From JANNBN01 sp963763885 (GTDB lineage: Bacteria; Actinomycetota; Acidimicrobiia; Acidimicrobiales; JANYDT01): a DNA stretch of 64,000 nt. Numbering within the stretch: position 1 is the first letter of the stretch; every line of letters begins with the position of its first letter. Below the pieces are notes generated by a model. The model searched no databases, was not told where the DNA came from, and saw only the letters and a list, made by a program, of their open reading frames with translations. The DNA is taken from NCBI GenBank assembly GCA_963763885.1, contig CAVXQD010000002.1, positions 310,001-374,000 of the forward strand, given 5' to 3'. Below, in pieces: positions 17,293 to 24,987 of the stretch. A program made the position numbers and the translations under genes.

Positions 17293-18559
17293 TGGACGCC
17301 GTCTGTATATCCCGCATATCACGGCCGCGCCCGTGTCTGATGGGTTGCTCCACCTCGGACTCAACTCCGATCCCTCCGTTCGCCACTCGGCCGCGCCCGC
17401 TTGGGATGGGTTGCTCCACCTCGGACTCAACTCCGATCCCTCCGTTCGCCACTCGGCCGCGCCCGGGTGGGATCGGCATCGGCGGAATCGGATCCCAATC
17501 AGGTGCGTATCGAGAGTCTGGAAACTTGGCTGGCATGCCACGAAGCCTGTAGGAGAGCAGTCGTGCCTGTGCGGCGCGTCGTGTTGCCAACCGAAGGTTG
17601 TTGACCGAATGGGGGTCGTCGATGGAAACGCCGGTGGGCACCGGAAGCGATGGTGGGTGGTTTCCGATGTCGTACCAGGTGAGCATTGATTCCTCGTAGT
17701 CCAGCGCTTCGGTGAGGGTCACTTCGGCCACGTCGTGCCATGGGGTGACGGTCTCGTCCCACTCGTACTGCGCGGTTACCCACGTGGGGTCTGGTCCCGG
17801 CGGCTTGCGCCGTGTCTGGATCTGGAAGCGGTACTGAATGGTGCCGTCGCCTTCCAGCCGAGCGCGTAGTTCGTCTTTCAGGTAGTTGCGTGTGCGTTGC
17901 TCGTCTGGCAGCGGGTTCTGGAACCAGTTGTGGTCTTTCCACCACTGTGGAAGCTCGCCTGAATCTGTCCCATCCCAACCTTCAGCTGGAATGAGACGGT
18001 ACCGGCAGTAGTAGTACGTGCCCATGCGATCGACGAAACCGAAGCAGGTCTGGCTGTTGTAGCTGAGCTTCGAGAACGATTCAGGGTTTCGCCGGCTGCT
18101 GTCTCCGCCACCGAATACGGCTTGTGGGTTGGTCCTGAGGTAGTGGACGAACATCTTTCCGCGTTCGTTGGTCTTGCGAAATTGCCAAGTAGTGCGAGCG
18201 CTCCAGAACAGCCCGACGCGGCCGGTGTTCATCAGAACGTCGAAGGGTGAGGCGAAGCGCTCGTCTGAGAGTTTGAGCGCTGCCGACCGAACGCACATCT
18301 TGGCGTCATCTCGAAAGAGAACTGATCCGTGTCTGAGTCTGCAGGGAAACTCGCGGCCCGGCTGAAAGAAGTCGTGCTCTGGGAAGGTTGGATTGTCCAC
18401 CACCCGAAACCTTCCCCGCGTGAGGGCGCCGTTCTCATGTGACATTCGTTTGCGTTGAACGAACGCGCTGATGGTGATGCCCACCGTCATGACGGCGACG
18501 ATTGCCTGTAGCTGCAGTCGGAGCAAACTGGCCCAGAGGTTGTCGAACATTGTGTTCAC
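17282..18559 (-). CDS. Catalase-related hemoprotein, allene oxide synthase-like
   Basis: 425 residues from GTG 18559; ATG 18550 is also possible. An N-terminal membrane helix (about 14-33) is followed by a positively charged RKR. Residues about 45-345 align by eye with the catalase-like allene oxide synthase domain of coral AOS-lipoxygenase. Shared stretches are NPTFPEHDFF, FPCRLRH (distal His77), DVLMNTG (distal Asn111), CRYRLIP and WDETVTPWHD. Known members rearrange a fatty acid hydroperoxide to an allene oxide or another epoxide. At the RxxxY heme-ligand position this protein has RLATR (323-327), so the proximal Tyr is missing. The last 60 residues come from the 66-bp tandem repeat and repeat GRGRVANGGIGVESEVEQPI. 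A possible -10, TACCGT (18589-18584), lies farther upstream than is usual here. Confidence 0.75.
   Translation of the reverse strand: MNTMFDNLWASLLRLQLQAIVAVMTVGITISAFVQRKRMSHENGALTRGRFRVVDNPTFPEHDFFQPGREFPCRLRHGSVLFRDDAKMCVRSAALKLSDERFASPFDVLMNTGRVGLFWSARTTWQFRKTNERGKMFVHYLRTNPQAVFGGGDSSRRNPESFSKLSYNSQTCFGFVDRMGTYYYCRYRLIPAEGWDGTDSGELPQWWKDHNWFQNPLPDEQRTRNYLKDELRARLEGDGTIQYRFQIQTRRKPPGPDPTWVTAQYEWDETVTPWHDVAEVTLTEALDYEESMLTWYDIGNHPPSLPVPTGVSIDDPHSVNNLRLATRRAAQARLLSYRLRGMPAKFPDSRYAPDWDPIPPMPIPPGRGRVANGGIGVESEVEQPIPSGRGRVANGGIGVESEVEQPIRHGRGRDMRDIQTASTTR
17323..17466. repeat. 66-bp tandem repeat, 2.2 copies, inside a coding region
   Basis: Units start at 17323, 17389 and 17455 (partial). A 66-base period equals 22 codons, so on the minus strand each unit adds GRGRVANGGIGVESEVEQPI plus two residues to the catalase-related protein. 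The core GATGGGTTGCTC-CACCTCGG matches the core of the 55-bp repeat at 3394-3518. The longer unit has about 11 extra bases. Confidence 0.85.
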
Positions 18560-18947
18560 CCAAATTCGTCGGTGTTGCGTCCGACGGTACTCCTGCCTGG
18601 CGAGCGTTGCTCAGCCATATGAGGGCGCCTCTTCCTGGCGTCCGCTCCGCCAGGAAGAGACGACGGTTTCCGCCGACCACAACCCGGCTGAGATCGTTCG
18701 AACGTCTCGCCGATACCCGCTCGTTTTGCGATGCCGAGTCGTGGTTCCTCTTGGAACCAAATGTAAAGACTTACGACTCTCAGGACACCGTAAGCGTGCG
18801 GGATATGGCGGCTGGTGCGAGGCTCAGTGCCGTGAGCGAGTAGCCGGTTGTGAAATGTCGTTCAGGTGAGCGACGCTCAGCGGAGTATCACCGGTGACTC
18901 ACGGTGTTGGCGCAGATGGCGAGATCTGCGCTGGGCGCCGGGACGAA
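18560..18947. other. 388-bp spacer with a 12-bp inverted repeat
   Basis: No convincing gene. The inverted repeat CTCTTCCTGGCG (18629-18640) pairs perfectly with 18648-18659 over a 7-base loop. It could terminate the P450 transcript coming from the right, although no T-run follows. A TACCGT hexamer (18589-18584, minus strand) could be the promoter of the catalase-related gene. A plus-strand open frame at 18502-18843 has atypical composition and no recognisable motif. Confidence 0.5.
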
Positions 18948-20171
18948 TCAGGTAGGGAACTTCACCGGGATGTTGCGAGGGCCTCGGACCTGTCCACCGG
19001 CCCACGTGACAGCGGCATCATCACGGAGTTCGAACTCCGGAATCAGCGCCAGCCACTCGTCGACCGCCACCGTGAGTTCCATACGCGCAAGGTTTGAACC
19101 GGCGCATCGATGAATACCAGCACCGAAGGCCACGTGGCGGTTGATCTCTCGGTCGAGGATCACTTTGTCTGCATCTGGGAACTGTTGTGGATCTCGGTTT
19201 GCCGCGGGGAAGTTGAGGATGACTCTGTCTCCTGCGTGCATCGGGCACCCCTGCACCTCGATGTCCTCGGTGACGATTCGGGCCATGGTGACTGGCGAGT
19301 ACGCCCGCAGCAGTTCTTCAATGGCGAACGGGCGGATCTCCGGTTCATTCACCATCCTGGCCCGGTCTTCGGGGTGCGTTGCGAGGTGCCACAGGGAAGA
19401 ACCGATGGCCGACCAGGTGGTGTCAACCCCTGCGATGAGTGTGAGTGCGACGGTACCGAGGATGTGGGGGTCTGGGACTGGTGCGCCGTCAACCTCCGCG
19501 CGCAGCAACGCGCTGATGAGGTCTTCGCCATCGCCGCCACGGCGCTCGTCCATGCAGGCCATGAAATAGGCGGCAACCTCTTTCGTTGCCTGCTGGCGGC
19601 GAGGCCCATCGTTGGCAAACTCCAGAATGTCCCGGACCCAGCCGGTGAACGTGTCTGAATCTGACTCTGGGACTCCGAGGACCTTGCCGATGATGCGCAC
19701 CGGAATCTGCTGGGCGTAGTCGGCTGCCGCGTCGGCCTGGCCCTTTTCAATAAACCCGCGGAGCAATTGGCGACACAGGTCACGGGTGTAGGTCTCGTAG
19801 AAGTCGACCTGCTTCGGTGAGAACCATGGCAAGAGAAGCCGGCGGGACCATCCGTGAACGGGAGGGTCTGCGGAGATCGGAGGAACACCGGCCGAGAGGA
19901 TGCCGCCCTGCCCTTGGTTCAACGGGGGAGGTGGGATCACGGCAACACTTCGTGAGCTGAAGTGCTCGACGTCGCGTGCGATGGCTGTGACGGATTCGTA
20001 GGTAGTTGGCAGCCAGGAACCGTCGTAGCGGTCAGAGTGGGCAATGGGGCAGTCTCCGCGCAACTCATCCCAGATGGGAAACGGATTACCGATGTAACGC
20101 GGGTCGAACACGTCGTAGTCAGTCGCCCAGTCGTGGGCGCCGGTTGGCGCTACCTCGTTGTTTGCGTTCAT
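18948..20171 (-). CDS. Cytochrome P450
   Basis: 407 residues, normal for a soluble bacterial P450. I-helix LIAGVDTTWSAIG, K-helix EELLR (ExxR), and heme-binding FGAGIHRCAG with ligand Cys356. It needs a ferredoxin and reductase, which are not adjacent. ATG 20171 overlaps the stop of the upstream dioxygenase gene (ATGA), so the two are translationally coupled and co-regulated from the TetR-controlled promoter at 21032-21074. The neighbours (two TauD-type dioxygenases and a quinone oxidoreductase) suggest oxidative breakdown or tailoring of a small organic acid. No substrate is inferred. Confidence 0.93.
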   Translation of the reverse strand: MNANNEVAPTGAHDWATDYDVFDPRYIGNPFPIWDELRGDCPIAHSDRYDGSWLPTTYESVTAIARDVEHFSSRSVAVIPPPPLNQGQGGILSAGVPPISADPPVHGWSRRLLLPWFSPKQVDFYETYTRDLCRQLLRGFIEKGQADAAADYAQQIPVRIIGKVLGVPESDSDTFTGWVRDILEFANDGPRRQQATKEVAAYFMACMDERRGGDGEDLISALLRAEVDGAPVPDPHILGTVALTLIAGVDTTWSAIGSSLWHLATHPEDRARMVNEPEIRPFAIEELLRAYSPVTMARIVTEDIEVQGCPMHAGDRVILNFPAANRDPQQFPDADKVILDREINRHVAFGAGIHRCAGSNLARMELTVAVDEWLALIPEFELRDDAAVTWAGGQVRGPRNIPVKFPT

Positions 20172-21001
20172 CGTGCGTTGCTCCCTGCGTAGAAGGGCTG
20201 TTCGCCCTGCGTGGTGACCCGCCACCCCGAACGGGTCTCTGGGAAATAGTCCCAGCTGGCGTGGTGTTGCACGCACCTGTTGTCCCACAGCGTGATGGTG
20301 TTGGGCTCCCACCGTATGCGGCACTGGAACTCGACTCCCAATGCAATGTGGTCAAACAGCATCTTGAGCAGCGCTGAGCTTTCTTCCTTCGTAACTCCTT
20401 TGATGCGGTCCGTGAACCCTGCGTTGACGTAAAGCGCGGTTCGGCCCGTATGGGGGTGGGTGCGCGCAACGGGGTGAACGTTGTTGGGGTAGTCGATTTC
20501 CGCCTTGCTCTTGTACTGGCCGCGCCACGGAAGGTCGCCGGCGTGGACGGCCTCACGTTCTGCAAGGAATGCGCGCATAGGGGCCGATAGCGCTTCCCAA
20601 GCCTGATACATCGATGCAAACGCTGTGTCTCCGCCGCACGACGGCGTGGTTTCGATTCGCAACATGGAGATGGCTGGCGGCTGGAGGTCGCACGACACAT
20701 CCGTGTGCCACCCTTCACCTGCGGTGTAGCGGGAGTTGGCATCGGTGTGGATTCGCAATGCTTCGGGGTGCTCTGCATCTGCGTAAGCCGGATGAACGTG
20801 AAGGGGGCCGAAGCGGCGTCCCAGCTCGATTTGTTCATCGAGGGTCATGTGCTGGTCTCGCACCGCCACGGCGCCGCGCTCGGCTACGAGGAGCTTGATC
20901 TCATCGATTCCGTCCTGGTTGAGCGACCGCAAGTCGACGCCGGTAAGCACCGTGCCTACGTATCGGTTGAGATCTTGTCGGGTTGCGGTCAACGAACTCA
21001 T
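20168..21001 (-). CDS. TauD/TfdA-family Fe(II)/2-oxoglutarate dioxygenase (1)
   Basis: 277 residues. The facial triad is visible: HTD in GWHTDVS, and the distal His in CVQHHASWDY, with the 2-oxoglutarate-binding Arg shortly after. Family members hydroxylate taurine, alkyl sulfates, 2,4-D and similar acids, using 2-oxoglutarate and O2. ATG 21001 is preceded by GAGGGA, a ribosome binding site, so this mRNA has a leader, unlike many genes here. Its promoter overlaps the palindromes at 21032-21074. It is paralogous to the gene at 22814. First gene of the leftward operon; the P450 follows with an ATGA overlap. Confidence 0.92.
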   Translation of the reverse strand: MSSLTATRQDLNRYVGTVLTGVDLRSLNQDGIDEIKLLVAERGAVAVRDQHMTLDEQIELGRRFGPLHVHPAYADAEHPEALRIHTDANSRYTAGEGWHTDVSCDLQPPAISMLRIETTPSCGGDTAFASMYQAWEALSAPMRAFLAEREAVHAGDLPWRGQYKSKAEIDYPNNVHPVARTHPHTGRTALYVNAGFTDRIKGVTKEESSALLKMLFDHIALGVEFQCRIRWEPNTITLWDNRCVQHHASWDYFPETRSGWRVTTQGEQPFYAGSNAR

Positions 21002-21031
21002 GATGTCCCTCGGTTCCGGCGAAAGTTGCAA

Positions 21032-21074
21032 GTGGCACTCGACAGTGCCACCGTTGGCACTCTAGAGTGCCAAC
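21032..21074. promoter_or_regulatory. Two palindromic operators over a divergent promoter
   Basis: Palindrome 1 is GTGGCACT-CGAC-AGTGCCAC (21032-21051). Palindrome 2 is GTTGGCACTCTAGAGTGCCAAC (21053-21074), perfect over 22 bases. Both share GGCACT/AGTGCC half-sites, and their centres are 22 bases (two helical turns) apart. Palindrome 2 contains the -10 TAGAGT (21063-21068), six bases before the TetR GTG at 21075. Palindrome 1 covers the matching -35-like TCGACA (21039-21044). On the minus strand the symmetric sequence also offers a TAGAGT for the dioxygenase-P450 operon. TetR autorepression and divergent repression are inferred. Confidence 0.8.
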
Positions 21075-21797
21075 GTGAACTTGTCGAGCCCCGATACCGT
21101 GCTCACCCCTGGGCGGGTTGGTTTCGTTGCGCTGGTAGAACCTGCTGCCGACGATGCCCGAACGGTGGTCCGTCGGCGAATCCTGCGTGCGGCTCGCCAT
21201 GTGCTTGCCACACAAGGTCTCGGCGTCTCAATGGAAGAGGTTGCGGTCGCGGCCGGCATGGGGCGTCGCACGCTCTTTCGATACTTCGACACCCACGAGC
21301 GCCTCATCGCTGAAGCGCTGAATTCCTCGTTGGACTGGTACGACGTGCAGGTCTCGCAGGCCACCACTGCAGATCAACCGCTACACGAATGGTTGATTGG
21401 GCTTACCTCGCGGGTGCATGCAATCCATCAGTCCGCAGGTCTCGCGTTGTGGCAGCTGGCTGCGTCGGACGATGCCGACCTCGCGGACGCCTTTGCGGCG
21501 GTCAATCAGCGTCGGCGTCTGGCCCGGCGGACCGCAACCGAGGCGATTGCCTCAGCCGCGTGGATTCGCGCTGAAGGATCGGGGCCCTGTCCGGAGGCCG
21601 TGGTGGATGTATGTGCACTCACTATCTCTTCATTCGCAAGCCACTCGATGATTGAAGATTTCGGCAGAGACCCGGTGGTCGTTGCGCGTTCATCTGCCGC
21701 CATCCTTGAGGCGTTTCTTCTTGCCCAAGTGGCAGAAGCGTCACGTAACAAGCCGTCGAGCGTTGTTGCGTCGACGCCGCGAAAGAAGCGCTCATGA
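21075..21797 (+). CDS. TetR-family transcriptional regulator
   Basis: 240 residues. The N-terminal helix-turn-helix spans about 33-80, with VSMEEVAVAAGMGRRTLFRYF as recognition region; the C-terminal ligand domain is poorly conserved, as usual. GTG 21075 directly abuts a perfect 22-bp palindrome carrying its own -10, so the gene is probably leaderless and autoregulated. A later in-frame GTG near residue 32 is possible but would leave little before the HTH. Its stop overlaps the start of the quinone oxidoreductase gene (ATGA). It likely controls both this operon and the divergent dioxygenase-P450 operon; the ligand is unknown. Confidence 0.9.
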   Translation: MNLSSPDTVLTPGRVGFVALVEPAADDARTVVRRRILRAARHVLATQGLGVSMEEVAVAAGMGRRTLFRYFDTHERLIAEALNSSLDWYDVQVSQATTADQPLHEWLIGLTSRVHAIHQSAGLALWQLAASDDADLADAFAAVNQRRRLARRTATEAIASAAWIRAEGSGPCPEAVVDVCALTISSFASHSMIEDFGRDPVVVARSSAAILEAFLLAQVAEASRNKPSSVVASTPRKKRS

Positions 21798-22783
21798 GCG
21801 AAGCCGAAGCAGTTGTGATGTACCAGCACGGTGGGCCCAATGTTCTGTCGATGGAACAACTGCAGGTGCCCCATCCCGGGACAGGTGAGGTCACCGTTGC
21901 CCACAGTGCTGTTGGCTTGAACTTCGCTGACACCTATTTCCGTTCGGGGTTGTATCCGGTGAAATTGCCGAGCGGAATAGGAGTCGAAGCAGCAGGCACC
22001 ATTGTCGAAGTTGGCCCCAATGCCTCTGGATTCCAAGTGGGCGACCGAGTCACGTACACGGGCAGCCCTCTGGGGGCGTACAGCACCGTGCGAACCATGC
22101 CGGTCGGCTCGCTCATCGCACTGCCCGATGCCATTGGATTCGACACCGCAGCAGCGATGACGATGCGCGGCCTCACCTCGGCCTACCTGCTCCGGCGAAT
22201 CTGGCCGCTTGCATCTGGCGACACGGTTCTGTTCCACGCAGCTGCCGGCGGAGTAGGTCTGATCTTTTGTCAGTGGGCCGCGCTCCTTGGCATACGCGTC
22301 ATCGGGACAGTGTCAAACGCAGAGAAAGCTGGCATCGCTCGTGCGCACGGTTGCGCCGAGGTGATCGACACTTCGGCTGACGATGTTGTGGGGCGTGTCA
22401 AAGACCTCACTGATGGAGCGGGAGTGCGTGTTGTGTACGACGGGGTTGGTCGCGACACGTTCGACACGTCCATGAAGTGCCTCGGTCGCAGGGCCTTGTT
22501 GGTTTGTCTTGGCACCGCGTCTGGGCCGACGCCGCCCATTGAGACCCCTGATCTCGTGCGACGACGATCTGCATATGTCACGCGCCCAGCGTTGGCCGAC
22601 TACATCGCAGACCCAGCGGAACGTGCAGCCCTGGTGGAAGAGCTGTTCGACCATGTTTCGGCTAGCCGTATCCGGGTGGAGATCAACCAGCGTTACCGTT
22701 TGGCAGATGCCGTACGCGCACATACAGACCTTGAATCCCGGGTCACAACCGGTTCGTCCATCTTCGACTTGTCCCTGGCCTGA
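21794..22783 (+). CDS. Zinc-independent quinone oxidoreductase (MDR family)
   Basis: 329 residues. NFADTYFRSGLYPVKLP and GVEAAGTI are typical of QOR-type medium-chain reductases; HAAAGGVGLIFCQWA is the NADPH-binding loop. No zinc-ligand Cys cluster is visible. It reduces quinones or unsaturated carbonyl compounds with NADPH. It is translationally coupled to tetR by an ATGA overlap and followed 30 bases later by a second dioxygenase, so it belongs to the TetR-controlled rightward operon. Confidence 0.9.
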   Translation: MSEAEAVVMYQHGGPNVLSMEQLQVPHPGTGEVTVAHSAVGLNFADTYFRSGLYPVKLPSGIGVEAAGTIVEVGPNASGFQVGDRVTYTGSPLGAYSTVRTMPVGSLIALPDAIGFDTAAAMTMRGLTSAYLLRRIWPLASGDTVLFHAAAGGVGLIFCQWAALLGIRVIGTVSNAEKAGIARAHGCAEVIDTSADDVVGRVKDLTDGAGVRVVYDGVGRDTFDTSMKCLGRRALLVCLGTASGPTPPIETPDLVRRRSAYVTRPALADYIADPAERAALVEELFDHVSASRIRVEINQRYRLADAVRAHTDLESRVTTGSSIFDLSLA

Positions 22784-22813
22784 ACAGCCTGATTAGACCG
22801 CAGGAGTTACACC

Positions 22814-23686
22814 ATGACAACCTCCCCCACACGGCGCATGTTGAATGTGGATCAACTAGTGCCAGCCATCGGCGCTGAGGTCAGCAACATCGATCTGGCC
22901 GAGGCGGGTCGAAACGACGACTTGTTTGGTGAGATTCGGCAACTGCTGTTGAAACACAAGGTGCTGTTCTTCCGTGATCAGGCGTTGCCTCCCGGGGATC
23001 AGGTTGCGTTCGCAGAGAAGTTCGGTGCCTTGGAGGCGCACCCCATTGCGCCCTCGCACCCAGACTTCCCTACGTTGTTGTTGATTCATCGCCAAGCCGA
23101 GCGCAGCACCTATGAGAACGTTTGGCACAGCGACGCGTCGTTCCGGTCAGAACCTCCCATGGGAGCGGTGCTTAAGTGCGACGAGTGCCCATCGGTTGGT
23201 GGAGACACCATGTGGGCCAACATGGCACTCGCCTATGACCGGCTTCCGGATCGAATCAAGGAGCGCATCGGTGATCTCCTTGCCCAGCACAGCCTTGAGC
23301 AGTCGTTTGGAGGTGCAATGTCGCCAGAGAAGCGGGCCGCGCTGGTCGCAGAGAACCCGCCGTCCAACCACCCGGTAGTGCGAACGCATCCGGAAACTGG
23401 CGAGAAGATCCTCTATGTGAACCAAGGGTTCGCCACCCACTTTGTGAACTTCCAACGGTTCGACCGTATTCGGGTGGGTCAAGACTTCACGATGGAATCC
23501 AACCACCTCATGAACTACTTGCTCAGTCAGGCCGCCATCCCCGAATACCAAGTGCGCATACGTTGGCGTCCGGGCACGGTGGCAGTTTGGGACAACCGGG
23601 TGTGCCAGCACTACGCGGTGCACGACTATTACCCCAGTCCCCGCAAAATGGCCCGGGCCACCATCACGGGCACCCGCCCGGAGTAG
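22814..23686 (+). CDS. TauD/TfdA-family Fe(II)/2-oxoglutarate dioxygenase (2)
   Basis: 290 residues. The triad is HSD in VWHSDASF and the distal His in CQHYAVHDYYP, followed by the 2-oxoglutarate-contacting Arg region. A ribosome binding site, GCAGGAG (about 22800-22806), precedes ATG 22814. It is similar in layout to the dioxygenase at 20168-21001. The two flank the TetR gene and are likely used in the same pathway with different substrates or steps. Last gene of the rightward operon; no obvious terminator in the 150 bases after it. Confidence 0.92.
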   Translation: MTTSPTRRMLNVDQLVPAIGAEVSNIDLAEAGRNDDLFGEIRQLLLKHKVLFFRDQALPPGDQVAFAEKFGALEAHPIAPSHPDFPTLLLIHRQAERSTYENVWHSDASFRSEPPMGAVLKCDECPSVGGDTMWANMALAYDRLPDRIKERIGDLLAQHSLEQSFGGAMSPEKRAALVAENPPSNHPVVRTHPETGEKILYVNQGFATHFVNFQRFDRIRVGQDFTMESNHLMNYLLSQAAIPEYQVRIRWRPGTVAVWDNRVCQHYAVHDYYPSPRKMARATITGTRPE

Positions 23687-23835
23687 GCCTGCCTGCCTTC
23701 CTTTCATGTGTGGTCGGCCCTGCTGCTCAGTCCGAGAAAGGTCCCCGTGAGAGCGAGGTAACGGAACTCGACAGATTTTTCATGGTGTCCTTCTCGGTCC
23801 CAATGAAGCCTGATGGAGAGATCGACGGGCGACGT

Positions 23836-24801
23836 TCATTGAGGTGTCGGTCCCACTGCGAGATCGAATGTGGCGTCGCCCTGCGACTCTGAGGCGGTGA
23901 CGAGGGTGCGTCCGTTGGCACTTATGCACAGCGCCTCGCCTTGGGGCATCTCCGGCAGAGTGAACCGACGCGGCGCCACGTGGAGAGCATCGCCGAGGCT
24001 GCCTCCGCGCGGTGCGGCGAGTAGGTAACCGAACTGGAACGTGCGTAGGAGCAGGGTGCCGCCAACAGCGTCTGCCGCTGAGATGAGGTTGGCTTTGTAG
24101 CCGGCCTCGCCAGCGATAGTGACTGTGCCGACGTGGGCGAGTTTCTGTGTGGTCGTCCTCGTGAGGTCTACTCGAAAGACAGCGGCGATTCCTGAGGGGT
24201 CCTTGGTGAAGATGTACGCGGCTTTGGCATCGGCGCTGACGGCGAGGGCTTCCGCGTTATGCGGCCCGTCGGGATACTGCAGATCGAATCGAGTCGCTTC
24301 TGCCGATTTTGCACCGGGGCGGGGCTCAGCGAAGCGGTACAGCTGCACCGATGTCCGGGCAACCGCGTTGTCGCCGACGTCGGCCAGGATGAGGTCACCG
24401 TCGGTGGTTATCGCAATGTCTTCTGGGTCGACTACGTCAACCCCTTTCAAGGTCACGGGTCGTCCCACGGCACCGGACCTGATGTCGACTGGCAGGACAA
24501 TCGCTCCGTCACCAGCATCGTTATGCAGCCAGACCCGATTTGGGTCCAGTCGACTGACCGCGCACCCGGACACCTCCTTGAGTCCGGAGGACGTCACGCG
24601 GAGAACGTGCCAAGAGCGGCTGGTCGCGGAGATTGCGGTGGTGCGCGCACTTGCGACGGTTGTCTTCGAGGCGATTGGTGTCTTCGCCTTTGTCGCCTTT
24701 GTCGTCTTTGGCGTCTTTCCCGAAGAAATATTGGGGTTGAGAACACTGGCCCACAGGAAACTGAATGCGCCAAGAAGAGCAGCGCTCAGCCGCGAAGCCA
24801 T
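23836..24801 (-). CDS. Secreted protein, beta-propeller-like, unknown function
   Basis: 321 residues. The N-terminal hydrophobic segment (about 5-20) reads as a signal peptide or anchor and is followed by a Lys/Thr-rich linker (about 25-60). The mature part has repeated short beta-like stretches: LWLHND-type and VDPEDIAITTDGDLILADVGDNAVAR, EALAVSADAKAAYIFTKD, GEALCISANGRTLVTASE. This resembles esterase-like or SMP-30-like propellers, where DVGDN marks a calcium or metal site. No catalytic assignment is made. ATG 24801 is chosen because the signal peptide starts there. It is convergent with the dioxygenase ending at 23686. Confidence 0.6.
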   Translation of the reverse strand: MASRLSAALLGAFSFLWASVLNPNISSGKTPKTTKATKAKTPIASKTTVASARTTAISATSRSWHVLRVTSSGLKEVSGCAVSRLDPNRVWLHNDAGDGAIVLPVDIRSGAVGRPVTLKGVDVVDPEDIAITTDGDLILADVGDNAVARTSVQLYRFAEPRPGAKSAEATRFDLQYPDGPHNAEALAVSADAKAAYIFTKDPSGIAAVFRVDLTRTTTQKLAHVGTVTIAGEAGYKANLISAADAVGGTLLLRTFQFGYLLAAPRGGSLGDALHVAPRRFTLPEMPQGEALCISANGRTLVTASESQGDATFDLAVGPTPQ

Positions 24802-24987
24802 CAGCCGGACCCTCGGCCGGTCGCGACCGAGTTCTCGCCTTTGGGCGCATTGGCGTTCGACGTCACACACCGCACGATACGAACGGTTGTTGAGAATCCG
24901 GTGAGACCTTTAGCCAAGCGTGGTGAGAGCAAGCTCGAGCAGGGCCTACTCCGCTGTCTTTCGGCAGCGAAAAGGTTGGGGTTGGGA

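Noticed and set aside
18502..18843. Plus-strand open frame between the catalase-related gene and the P450
   Set aside because: It overlaps the catalase-related 5' end, has atypical residue content and no motif.
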